A stretch of DNA of 64,000 nucleotides, taken from Ruminococcaceae bacterium HV4-5-B5C (GTDB lineage: Bacteria; Bacillota; Clostridia; Oscillospirales; Acutalibacteraceae). A program made the position numbers and the translations under genes. Within the stretch, counting starts at the first letter, position 1. The number at the start of each line of letters is the position of its first letter. The stretch spans positions 248,001 through 312,000 of the forward strand of contig FXYJ02000002.1 in NCBI GenBank assembly GCA_900184925.1, in the 5' to 3' direction. Of this stretch, positions 46,068 to 54,576 are shown piece by piece. The notes under the pieces were generated by a model. It ran no database searches, was not told where the DNA came from, and saw nothing but the letters and a program-made list of their open reading frames with translations.

Positions 46068-47132
46068 TTGAGCAAAAAGAAGGGTTCCGTCAGCATAAAA
46101 CAACTGGCGGAAGATCTGCAGCTTTCTCCCGGCACCGTCTCCATTGTGCTGAACGGGCACGGCGAAAAAATGCGCATCTCGAAGACAACACAGGAGCGCG
46201 TCCTTGAAGCGGCGAGCCGGATGGGGTACCAGCCCAATGTTTACGCCAAACGGCTGCGTCAGGGCAAAGACGAGAACTCACACCTTCTGATTGCGGTGTT
46301 CACACCGTATATTAAGAATGTGAAGAACGTTCTGGGAAGCGTGATGTACGGCTTTCAGACGGTCATCCTCAACGAACAGCTTCCGGTTGATATTCTGATG
46401 CAGACGTTTGTCTACTCCAGACTGAGCGAGATGAAGGACGCTATTTCGTCCATGTACTGCAACGGCGCCATTATCTACGGCGTTTCAGACGATGATGTGG
46501 CGTTCCTGCAGAATGAATCGTTCGATGTTCCGATTGTCCTTTTCAACCGTGCAACGGAGAAATATGGCTCCGTGTATGTGGAAGATTATGAGGCGGGCAA
46601 GCATGTTGCCGAGTTGTTTATTAACAGCGGCTGTAAAAGTGCGGGCCTGATTATGCCGACGGATCGCAGCAAGGCCGGCAGCATGCGCCAGCTCGGGTTT
46701 ATGGACGGCTGCAGACAGTTCGGCCTTACGCTCGCCCCCCGCAATATTCAGGAAGACCTGCTGAATGTCGACGGCGGCTATGCCGCCGCGAAGCGGATTC
46801 TGGAAGGCGGAAACGCACCGGAGGCGCTGTTTGTGCAGATCAGTGAAATGGCTGCGGGCGCGGTTCATGCCATTTATGAGCACGGAATGAAAATTCCCGA
46901 TGACATAAAGCTGATCTCCTACGGAGACAGCCAGCTTGAAGAGTACATGACGCCGTCTCTGACGGCGATTCACATGCCGATGGAAGAGATGGCGGCAGAG
47001 TGTCTTCACCTTGTGCTGCGCATGATCCGTACGAATGACTGGCGCCCCATTTCAAGAATTGAACCGCTGCAGTTTGTGTTCCGGCAAAGCTGTGCCAATC
47101 CGCCGCAGATAGAAAAAGACGGAAAAGAATAA
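46068..47132 (+). CDS. LacI-family transcriptional regulator
   Basis: This 354-aa protein has an N-terminal helix-turn-helix (SIKQLAEDLQLSPGTVSIVLNG, about 8-29) and hinge (RMGYQPNVYAKRLRQG). A periplasmic-binding-protein-like sensor domain follows, ending in the regulator-typical ISYGDSQLEEYMTPSLTAI. It is the obvious candidate to bind the GCTAAA/TTTAGC palindromes around the ABC, esterase and MFS promoters. TTG 46068, with GAGGG upstream, is favoured over ATG 46035. Confidence 0.85.
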   Translation: MSKKKGSVSIKQLAEDLQLSPGTVSIVLNGHGEKMRISKTTQERVLEAASRMGYQPNVYAKRLRQGKDENSHLLIAVFTPYIKNVKNVLGSVMYGFQTVILNEQLPVDILMQTFVYSRLSEMKDAISSMYCNGAIIYGVSDDDVAFLQNESFDVPIVLFNRATEKYGSVYVEDYEAGKHVAELFINSGCKSAGLIMPTDRSKAGSMRQLGFMDGCRQFGLTLAPRNIQEDLLNVDGGYAAAKRILEGGNAPEALFVQISEMAAGAVHAIYEHGMKIPDDIKLISYGDSQLEEYMTPSLTAIHMPMEEMAAECLHLVLRMIRTNDWRPISRIEPLQFVFRQSCANPPQIEKDGKE

Positions 47133-47172
47133 CGTTCCCCGTGTGAACGGTATGGATGCGAATGCAAAAAGG

Positions 47173-47205
47173 GCGGGACCGATGAGAATCGGTCCCGCCT
47201 GCTTT
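47173..47205 (+). terminator. Terminator of the LacI-family gene
   Basis: GCGGGACCGAT and ATCGGTCCCGC arms (11 bases) around GAGA, followed by CTGCTTTAC. The bases between here and 47410 contain no convincing gene. Confidence 0.8.
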
Positions 47206-47410
47206 ACTGTTGCCGGAATGCCTCCGGCCCTCCCGGAAAGCTTTCGCACGGAGTATGAAAATGCAGGGTTTACCTCAACTCCCTTAGCAGGGGAGCAGGC
47301 TTCGGCAGGAAGGGGGCGCAGCCCCTTCCGCCTCAGTTCGCTTCCGCCCGGCGCGGGGGTGTCAGAAAAAATGTTGCAGGAAATGCGCGAAAGCATCTCC
47401 GGAACTCCGG

Positions 47411-48943
47411 TTACCACATGCGGTAATCGTGCTCGAAAATGAAATCTTCCAGTTCGCCGTAACCCTCGGTATCCATGTGAGCGGTATCGCCGAAAAACAT
47501 GGCGCGTTCATTGCCCTTCGCGAAAGGTTTCCATTCGGGCATCGGCGTGCCGTCTGCATCCGGGCCGTTGGGGTCGCCGGTTCTGGCAAAATTGGTCCAG
47601 TAATTGCACATCATGCGGGCGAGGTCGTAGTGCTTGCCCTTGAACGGGCGCCAGCACTTTGCCAGCGTTTCAAAGGTGAACCAGAGCTCGGAGGAATGGA
47701 AGGAGCCCGCATTGTCGCCGGGCATTTCGGGATTGAACCGATAGTAATAGATCGGTTTGCAGCCAAGCTCGTAGTTCTTGCGGGCCCAGATGAGGTTGCC
47801 GTTTTCAAAGCCGTTGAAGGAGCCTTTCTTTTTCATCGTCTCCAGGTCGGCTTCGGGGTATCCGCAGAGTTTCAGGTAAGTATCGGCGTCAACGCCAAAA
47901 CGCTTCTGCGCAAAGGCTTTGAATCCTTCCACCGTTGTTGCTTTCGGAACGCTGGGGAATTCGCCGAGCGTGTTGCCCATCAGGATGTCGACGGGGTTTC
48001 TCCTGTTGTGGAGAATCGTCTGAATCGGGTCTTCTTTCAGGAATTTTCCGTCGAGCACCATGTCCCACTTAACCGGGAACGGAAGGACCGACAGATCCAC
48101 CGGGAACTCGACGGACTTCTGGTATATGGTTTTCGCATCGATTTTCCGGGCTTCTTCCACACTCGAAACACCAAGGAATTTCAGGAAATCGGAGCCCGTC
48201 TGTTCGGCCCTTTCAAGAGGAAAATAATCCTGATTAAAGCCGGGTGCGAAGCCCCCGCCGCTCTGGATGATCGCGCGCTGGAAGGACCCTGCCGACATCT
48301 CGGAGCAGACGTGCGCGGTGGTGCTGCCGCCGCCTGCGGACTGACCGAAGATCGTGATGTTCTCCGGGTTGCCGCCGAAGTTTGCAATGTTGCGTTTGAC
48401 CCATTTAATTCCCGCAAGCTGGTCAAGCAGGCCAAAATTCGTGCAGGGCTCGTCGCCGGCGTCCCGCGTCAGGTCGGGGTGCGCCATGAATCCAAAGACA
48501 TTTACACGGTAGTTGACGCTCACGAGCACTACGCCGCGGCGCGCGATGCGCTCACCGTCAAACTCCATTTCCGCCGGATAGCCGCATTGCAGGCCGCCGC
48601 CGTAAATCCATACCATGACCGGGAGGTTTTCCTTCCCTGTTTTGGCGGGAGTCCAGACGTTCAGCTGCAGGCAGTCTTCACTCATGGGAATCTGCGGATC
48701 GACGTGCCATTCTTTGGAGTAGAACGCCTCCGGGTTTTCTCCCGGAACTTCCTGCATGGCGATGGGGCCGAAGTGATCGGCACGGAGGACTCCGTCCCAC
48801 GGTTTTGCGGGCTGCGGGGCGCGCCAGCGCAGATCGCCCACGGGAGGAGCTGCGAACGGAATGCCCTTAAAAGCGGTGATCCTGGGGTCCGCTGCGGGGA
48901 TGCCTTCCACAACGCCGGTTTCCACTGTAACTTTTCTTAGCAT
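47411..48943 (-). CDS. Type-B carboxylesterase, paralogue 1
   Basis: This 510-aa protein belongs to the PF00135 carboxylesterase family: FKGIPFAAPPVGDLRW start, SEDCLQLNVWTP, oxyanion GGG in WIYGGG and nucleophile S202 in FGQSAGG. The C-terminal FKGKHYDLARMMCNYW region includes the expected catalytic His area (SFHSSELWFTFE). No signal peptide, so intracellular. It is a close paralogue of the gene at 50513 across the shared divergent promoter region. Probably cleaves acyl or aryl esters of plant origin. Confidence 0.87.
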   Translation of the reverse strand: MLRKVTVETGVVEGIPAADPRITAFKGIPFAAPPVGDLRWRAPQPAKPWDGVLRADHFGPIAMQEVPGENPEAFYSKEWHVDPQIPMSEDCLQLNVWTPAKTGKENLPVMVWIYGGGLQCGYPAEMEFDGERIARRGVVLVSVNYRVNVFGFMAHPDLTRDAGDEPCTNFGLLDQLAGIKWVKRNIANFGGNPENITIFGQSAGGGSTTAHVCSEMSAGSFQRAIIQSGGGFAPGFNQDYFPLERAEQTGSDFLKFLGVSSVEEARKIDAKTIYQKSVEFPVDLSVLPFPVKWDMVLDGKFLKEDPIQTILHNRRNPVDILMGNTLGEFPSVPKATTVEGFKAFAQKRFGVDADTYLKLCGYPEADLETMKKKGSFNGFENGNLIWARKNYELGCKPIYYYRFNPEMPGDNAGSFHSSELWFTFETLAKCWRPFKGKHYDLARMMCNYWTNFARTGDPNGPDADGTPMPEWKPFAKGNERAMFFGDTAHMDTEGYGELEDFIFEHDYRMW

Positions 48944-49047
48944 GACTCAAACCTCTCTTTCATTGAAAAAACGATTTAGCAAAACGACGGAAAATTGCGG
49001 ATGTTGTGCCAATAACTGCAAAACATTATAGCAGCCGGCACAATCCG

Positions 49048-49089
49048 TTGCTATAGTTGAATTATAGCTAATTTCATATATAATGTCAA
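49048..49089 (-). promoter_or_regulatory. Consensus promoter of carboxylesterase 1 with overlapping palindrome
   Basis: Minus-strand TTGACA (49084-49089), a 17-base spacer and TATAAT (49061-49066). The inverted repeat TTGCTATA/TATAGCTAA (49048-49072) covers the -10. A further TTTGCTAAA half-site lies near 48970-48978. Confidence 0.75.
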
Positions 49090-49137
49090 TCAAATTGAAT
49101 GAATATGGACAATTTTTATAAAACAATCTAAAAATAA

Positions 49138-49166
49138 TTGCAATTTGCCGTCACACAAGCTATAAT
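49138..49166 (+). promoter_or_regulatory. Promoter of the MFS-esterase-GH51 operon
   Basis: TTGCAA (49138-49143), a 17-base spacer and TATAAT (49161-49166); a second TATAAT lies at 49198-49203. Confidence 0.6.
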
Positions 49167-49216
49167 ACAAATAACAATAATGCTAAATAATACGCTCTAT
49201 AATTTCAATGAAAGTA

Positions 49217-49230
49217 GCTAAAAGTTTAGC
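49217..49230. promoter_or_regulatory. Operator palindrome before the MFS gene
   Basis: GCTAAAAGTTTAGC, a perfect inverted repeat with 6-base arms, between the promoter and the start at 49276. It matches the sites at 41181 and 41328. Confidence 0.7.
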
Positions 49231-49275
49231 AAATGTATCAACACTTTTCGCCCACGGCACTGAAAGGATTTTTCG

Positions 49276-50472
49276 ATGGAGAAACAGAAGAAAGAAAGAC
49301 TTTGGAATGGAAATTTTATCTTCCTGATTATTATCAGCTGCGTAACCGGATTCGGGTTCAATATGATCTACACCATGGTGGTCGATTACTCTGCCGTGAA
49401 TCTGAACGCAAGCCTGTCGACGGCGGGCGTGATATCCGGAATATTTTCCATTGCCGCGCTGGTGATCCGCCCGTTTGCGGGGGCCGCCTCCGATTTTTAC
49501 AACAAAAAAATGATCTGCGTCATCTCAACGGGCGTCATCGCCCTCACGGCTCTCGGGTACGCGATCGCGCCGAACATCCCCAGCATGTTTCTCGTGCGCA
49601 TTCTGCACGGGGCGGCGTTCGGAGTGAGCAGTACGGTGAACATCGCGCTTGTGACCTTCTGCATTCCGAAGAGCCGGGTGGCGGAAGGGCTGGGGTATTA
49701 CGGCCTCGGGCAGATTCTGGCGCAGGCCGTCGGCCCGGGAATGGGAGCGGCAGTTCAGGAGCGTTACGGGTACCGCAGCCTTTTCCTCCTGATTTTCGTT
49801 CTGACGGCAATTGCAACTGTGGCGCTCTGCTTCTTCCGGTATCGGGAGCCTGCGAAGGCGGAAACGGGGAAAACGTTCCTTTCCGCTCTGTCCCCGAAAA
49901 ACCTGATTGCCACGGACGTGCTGATGTATGCCGCCATCGGCAGCCTGTTCTCATTTTCCAACGGCATGGTAAACTCTTTTCTCAAGACGTTCTGTGAGAG
50001 CAGGGGAATTCCCGATTACGCACTGTTCTTTACCGTTTCGGCGTTTTTCCTGTTCTTTATCCGCCTTTCCGTGGGGCGCATTGCGGACAAGAAGGGAATT
50101 ACCGGAATCGTGAATTTCTCCCTCCTCGCCTCGGTTGTGGCCATGGTGTTCCTCGGGAAAAGCGTTTCCCTGCTGATGCTGCTTGTGGCGGCTGCGCTGA
50201 AGGCTTCCGGTCAGGGCGGCGGGCAGGTTTCGCTGCAGGCGGAGTGCATGAAAAAAGCGGGACCGTCGCGCAGCGGCGTTGCGGCAAGCACCTTTTACAT
50301 CGGTTCCGACATCGGTCAGGGCGTTGGCCCGGCCATCGGCGGCGTGATTTCATCGGCGTACGGCTGTGAAACGGCGTTCTTCGGAACCGCAGTGCTGCTT
50401 TTTGTCGGATTCCTTATCTTTAATTTCTACCAGAAAAAGCAGAAATCCGCAGGGGCGGTTCAAGCATCCTGA
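49276..50472 (+). CDS. MFS transporter heading the esterase-GH51 operon
   Basis: This 398-aa protein has 12 predicted helices with the MFS layout (GVISGIFSIAALVIRPFAGAASD, GRIADKKGITGIV). It resembles the MFS protein at 9323. As first gene of an operon with four esterases and an arabinofuranosidase, it may import an acylated sugar or export a released aromatic acid such as ferulate; the sequence does not decide. ATG 49276 is preceded by AAAGGA. Confidence 0.85.
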   Translation: MEKQKKERLWNGNFIFLIIISCVTGFGFNMIYTMVVDYSAVNLNASLSTAGVISGIFSIAALVIRPFAGAASDFYNKKMICVISTGVIALTALGYAIAPNIPSMFLVRILHGAAFGVSSTVNIALVTFCIPKSRVAEGLGYYGLGQILAQAVGPGMGAAVQERYGYRSLFLLIFVLTAIATVALCFFRYREPAKAETGKTFLSALSPKNLIATDVLMYAAIGSLFSFSNGMVNSFLKTFCESRGIPDYALFFTVSAFFLFFIRLSVGRIADKKGITGIVNFSLLASVVAMVFLGKSVSLLMLLVAAALKASGQGGGQVSLQAECMKKAGPSRSGVAASTFYIGSDIGQGVGPAIGGVISSAYGCETAFFGTAVLLFVGFLIFNFYQKKQKSAGAVQAS

Positions 50473-50512
50473 ATGAAATAATAATGATTCTCTGGAAAGA
50501 AGGACAACTAAC

Positions 50513-52051
50513 ATGCTACGAGAAACCAATACGGAAAACGGGCGTGTCCGCGGAATTCCGGCGGCCGACCCAAGAATCACCGCCTTTAAGGGCATTCCGT
50601 TTGCCGCCCCGCCTGTGGGCGACCTGCGCTGGCGTGCTCCGCAGCCCGCAAGGAACTGGGACGGCGTTCTTCAGGCAGACCGTTTCGGTCCGATTTCCGT
50701 GCAGGAGACGCCGGGCATCGGCGACCCGGAATCCCTTTACAACAAGGAATGGCACGTCGACACGGAAGTTCCGATGGATGAGGACTGCCTGTACCTGAAC
50801 GTCTGGACGCCCGCAAAAACCGGGAAGGAAAATCTGCCCGTCATGGTCTGGATCTTCGGCGGCGGCATGGTCGGCGGATATACCGCCGAAATGGAATTTG
50901 ACGGCGAGCGCATCGCGCGGCGCGGTGTGGTGCTTGTGAGCGTCAATTACCGGGTCAACGGTCTCGGATTCCTCGCTCACCCGGAACTGACGGCGGAAAG
51001 CCCGAACCATGCCAGCGGCAACTACGGTCTGCTGGACCAGCGCGCGGGAATCGAGTGGGTGAAACGCAACATTGCGAATTTCGGCGGCAACCCTGAGAAC
51101 ATCACGATATTCGGCCAGTCCGGCGGCGGCCGCAGCGTCGTCTGCCAGCTTTCTTCTCCGCTGAACCGCGGGCTGTTCCAGCGCGCGATCGTTCAGAGCG
51201 GCGGCGCCGTATCGCCGACTTACCGCCGCGGCAAATACCCGGTGCTTGCCGACACGGAGGCCATCGGGGTACGCTTCCTCAAGACGCTCGGCGTCGAAAC
51301 AATTGCCGAGGCGAGGAAAATCCCCGCGCGCACCGTCTGTGAAAAAGCCATGGCGTTTATGAGCGACTGCGGTTACTGGTGGGGCCCGACGCTTGACGGC
51401 TGGTACCTGCCGCAGGATCCCTCCGATGCATACGCGGACAACAATGCGCTTAACCTGCCGGTCATTGCCAACAGCACCGTCGACGAGCTGGTCATGAAGC
51501 CGGAGTTTACTTCGGCGGAAGCATTCCGCGCGGATGCGGAAAAGCGTTTTGGCGAAGATGCGGCCGAATACTGCGGGATCTGCGACCCGGAAAACACGGG
51601 GGACAGCGACGTTGTCGTAAAGAACGGAACCTACAACCTGAGCGATTTTGCAAACAAAACCTGGGCACAGATGCGCGCCGAGGACGGAAGAGCGCCGATG
51701 TACGTCTGCCGCTTTGGGCCGGAGATGCCGGGCGACGACACGGGCGTGTTCCATTCCTCCGACCTGTGGTTCACGTTTGAAACGCTGGCAAAGTGCTGGC
51801 GCCCGTTCAAGGGCAAGCATTATGACCTCGCGCGCATGATGTGCAACTACTGGACCAATTTCGCAAAGAACGGCAACCCCAACGGCCCGGATGCGGACGG
51901 TACGCCGATGCCCGAGTGGAATGCCTATACCCTCGAAACCCCGGACTCCATGTTCTTCGGGGATGTTCCGCAGATGGAGCATGGGGGTCAGTCCGCAATC
52001 ATGCAGTTCCTGATCCGAAGGGAAAGCGCAAAGATCCGCGGAAAGAAATAA
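50513..52051 (+). CDS. Type-B carboxylesterase, paralogue 2
   Basis: This 512-aa PF00135 protein is nearly collinear with the one at 47411 (shared GIPAADPRITAFKGIPFAAP start). Nucleophile S203 lies in FGQSGGG, with a GGG oxyanion loop in WIFGGG. Where paralogue 1 has GQSAGG this has GQSGGG, a change at the elbow that may alter substrate fit. Cytoplasmic. It follows the MFS gene by 40 bases. Confidence 0.87.
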   Translation: MLRETNTENGRVRGIPAADPRITAFKGIPFAAPPVGDLRWRAPQPARNWDGVLQADRFGPISVQETPGIGDPESLYNKEWHVDTEVPMDEDCLYLNVWTPAKTGKENLPVMVWIFGGGMVGGYTAEMEFDGERIARRGVVLVSVNYRVNGLGFLAHPELTAESPNHASGNYGLLDQRAGIEWVKRNIANFGGNPENITIFGQSGGGRSVVCQLSSPLNRGLFQRAIVQSGGAVSPTYRRGKYPVLADTEAIGVRFLKTLGVETIAEARKIPARTVCEKAMAFMSDCGYWWGPTLDGWYLPQDPSDAYADNNALNLPVIANSTVDELVMKPEFTSAEAFRADAEKRFGEDAAEYCGICDPENTGDSDVVVKNGTYNLSDFANKTWAQMRAEDGRAPMYVCRFGPEMPGDDTGVFHSSDLWFTFETLAKCWRPFKGKHYDLARMMCNYWTNFAKNGNPNGPDADGTPMPEWNAYTLETPDSMFFGDVPQMEHGGQSAIMQFLIRRESAKIRGKK

Positions 52052-52081
52052 GAAGCAATTTATCCGGATGGGAGGATTATT

Positions 52082-52885
52082 ATGGCTCTGGTTAATTACT
52101 CATTCTATTCGCGCGTTCTGCAGGAGCAGACCAACATTGCGGTTGTGCTGCCGACCTACAACGGCGCGCATGCGGAACGGACTCTCGACGAGGTTTACCG
52201 CCCCGGGCAGAAATTCCGCACGCTGTATGTTCTGCACGGCGGTTCCGACGACTGCATGTACTATGTACGGAATACGGGCATCGAACGGTATGCCTGCGAG
52301 GGCGGCTTTGCCGCCGTCATGCCGGAAGTGAAACTCAGCTTCTACTGTGATATGATGTATGGGGAAAAATTCTTTACTTACCTCACGGAGGAACTGCCTC
52401 TTGTGGTTCAGTCCGTGTTCCCGCTTTCCGAGCGCAGCGAAGACCATTTCGTAATCGGCAATTCAATGGGTTCGCACGGGGCCATTAAATGGGCCCTGCG
52501 CCGCCCGGAGTTCTTTCAGGCGGCGGCGGGAATGTCCGGCGTGAGCGGCGTGGAAGAGCTTGGCTTCTTTGACCCGACCAATTTGGTGAACACCCCGATC
52601 CTGAATTCTTTCGGCACGGTGGAGGAGTTCCGCGGAAGCGACAACGACGTGAAGCTGCTTGCAAAGCGCCTTGTGGAGTCCGGCAGGCCGATTCCGCGCC
52701 TGTACAGCTGCTGCGGCACCGAGGACGAGCTGACCTACAAAGGCTCGAAGGCATTCTCGGAATACGCAAAAGAGATCGGCCTTCCCCTTACCTGGGAAGA
52801 AGGACCCGGAAAGCACAACTGGGAATTCTGGGATCCGTGGCTGAAGCGTGCAATTGAGTGGATGGGAATTGGGGTGGAACAGTAA
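52082..52885 (+). CDS. Single-domain PF00756 esterase A
   Basis: This 267-aa protein has YVLHGGSDDCMYY, nucleophile elbow GNSMGSHG and terminal His in GPGKHNWEFW. It belongs to the tributyrin-esterase/S-formylglutathione-hydrolase-like group, without signal peptide or extra domain. The GNSMG elbow sets it apart from the next two. Its stop overlaps the ATG of the next gene (TAATG), so they are coupled. Confidence 0.85.
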   Translation: MALVNYSFYSRVLQEQTNIAVVLPTYNGAHAERTLDEVYRPGQKFRTLYVLHGGSDDCMYYVRNTGIERYACEGGFAAVMPEVKLSFYCDMMYGEKFFTYLTEELPLVVQSVFPLSERSEDHFVIGNSMGSHGAIKWALRRPEFFQAAAGMSGVSGVEELGFFDPTNLVNTPILNSFGTVEEFRGSDNDVKLLAKRLVESGRPIPRLYSCCGTEDELTYKGSKAFSEYAKEIGLPLTWEEGPGKHNWEFWDPWLKRAIEWMGIGVEQ

Positions 52886-53709
52886 TGGGATATATGCGTA
52901 TCAGCTTTTTGTCAAGAGTACTTGGCTTTCACACGAATGCCACCGTTATCCTGCCTTCGGACCGCCCTATGGCGGAAGGGCAGAGCCTTGAGGAAGCATG
53001 CCGCATCGGCGAACGCTTCCCGGTCCTTTACCTTCTCCACGGCGGCGGCGGAAATGCGTTTGACTGGCCCCGTTTCACCGGAGTGGAGCGCTACGCGGAA
53101 GAACGCGGGATAGCGGTCGTGATGCCGGAAGTGGGAGCCACAAGCTTCTACAGCGACATGGTTCACGGCTACCCGTATTTTACATTTCTGAGCGAGGAGC
53201 TCCCCACAATGATGGAAACGCTGTTTCCCATCGGTGGAAGCCGTGAAAAGCGCTTTGTGGCCGGGCTCTCGATGGGCGGATACGGTACGCTGAAATGGGC
53301 GTTCCGGAAGCCGGAGTTTTTCTCCGCGGCGGCGGCGCTTTCCGGTTCTTCGCTTGTGATGGAAATCTTCGACCAGGGGTTCGGCTCCTCCGCTGAGGAC
53401 GACAAATGCTCCATGGTGAACCTGAACTGGGGCGGGCTGGAGAAGCTTCGCAACAGCCCGGACGACACCAGGTATATGCTCGACCGCATCGGGGAAAATC
53501 CGTCGGCATACCCGGCGCTTTACGTCGCCATCGGCACGGAAGACCCGACCTATGAGTACACCGGCCATTTTATGGATTACGCAAAAAAGTGCGGCATCCC
53601 GATTCGGTATGAAGAAGGCCCGGGCGGCCACGAATGGAAATTCTGGGACGCATTCCTGCCGCGTGCCATGGACTGGTGCCTCAGCGAGGCCCAAAAACAG
53701 AAAGAGTAA
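52885..53709 (+). CDS. Single-domain PF00756 esterase B
   Basis: This 274-aa protein has YLLHGGGGNAFDW, nucleophile elbow AGLSMGGYGT and terminal His in GPGGHEWKFW. It is like tributyrin or acetyl esterases active on short-chain esters. Intracellular. It sits between esterases A and C in one operon and is distinct in sequence from both, so the set is not a simple recent triplication. Confidence 0.85.
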   Translation: MGYMRISFLSRVLGFHTNATVILPSDRPMAEGQSLEEACRIGERFPVLYLLHGGGGNAFDWPRFTGVERYAEERGIAVVMPEVGATSFYSDMVHGYPYFTFLSEELPTMMETLFPIGGSREKRFVAGLSMGGYGTLKWAFRKPEFFSAAAALSGSSLVMEIFDQGFGSSAEDDKCSMVNLNWGGLEKLRNSPDDTRYMLDRIGENPSAYPALYVAIGTEDPTYEYTGHFMDYAKKCGIPIRYEEGPGGHEWKFWDAFLPRAMDWCLSEAQKQKE

Positions 53710-53722
53710 GGGGGACTTTCCG

Positions 53723-54514
53723 ATGGCATTTCTCCAGATGACGTATTTTTCACGCGCGCTCGGGAAAACCACCCGGATGAATCTGTTCCTTCCCGAATAC
53801 GCCGAAGGGCCGTGGAAGGTTCTGTGGCTTCTCCACGGCTGGAGCGAGGACTGCACCGCGTGGCAGCGGTACAGTTCCGCCGAGCGCTACACCGACCCGC
53901 TCCAGATGGCCGTCGTCATGCCGGACGCGCACCTCTCCTTTTACAACGACATGGTTCACGGGCCGAAGTATTTCACGCACATTACAGAGGAACTGCCCGA
54001 GATGGTTGCCCGCATGTTCCCGGTTTCACGCAAACGGGAAGACAACTTTATCGCCGGGCTTTCGATGGGCGGGTACGGCGCGATGAAAATCGCGCTGACC
54101 CTTCCGGAGCAGTATGCCGGAGCCGGGTGCTTTTCGGCCAGTAACTTCGCCGCCGCGTTTGCGGACAAAAACTCCAAGCTGCGCATGGACGACCCGCAGT
54201 GGCTTGGCTGGATGGACGACATTTTCGGCGAGGAATTTGAGCACCTCCCCGGCTCCAAGCAGGATCTGAAGACGCTGGCCGACCGGCTCCTTGCGGAGGG
54301 AAGGCCCGCTCCCGCGGTGTATCACTGCATTGCGACCGGGGACGGCGGCTATGATAACGCGCAGATCATGCGGCGGTATTTTGAAAGCAGAAAAGGCGAC
54401 CCGTTCCGTTACCGGTATTCCGAAGGGCCGGGCGTACACGACTGGCGCTTCTGGGACGCGCATATGGAAGAATGCCTGCAGCATTTCGGTCTTTTACAAC
54501 CCGGAACGACGTAA
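53723..54514 (+). CDS. Single-domain PF00756 esterase C
   Basis: This 263-aa protein has WLLHGWSEDCTAW, nucleophile elbow AGLSMGGYGA and terminal His in GPGVHDWRFW. ATG 53723 follows AAGGGGG; the longer frame from 53552 overlaps esterase B and is not favoured. Intracellular, third of three small esterases. The arabinofuranosidase gene follows after 62 bases. Confidence 0.85.
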   Translation: MAFLQMTYFSRALGKTTRMNLFLPEYAEGPWKVLWLLHGWSEDCTAWQRYSSAERYTDPLQMAVVMPDAHLSFYNDMVHGPKYFTHITEELPEMVARMFPVSRKREDNFIAGLSMGGYGAMKIALTLPEQYAGAGCFSASNFAAAFADKNSKLRMDDPQWLGWMDDIFGEEFEHLPGSKQDLKTLADRLLAEGRPAPAVYHCIATGDGGYDNAQIMRRYFESRKGDPFRYRYSEGPGVHDWRFWDAHMEECLQHFGLLQPGTT

Positions 54515-54576
54515 GATGACGAACCTTTGCTGTTCCGCTTTCGCGGTACCGATGTTTCGAATGATGGAGGAATAAG

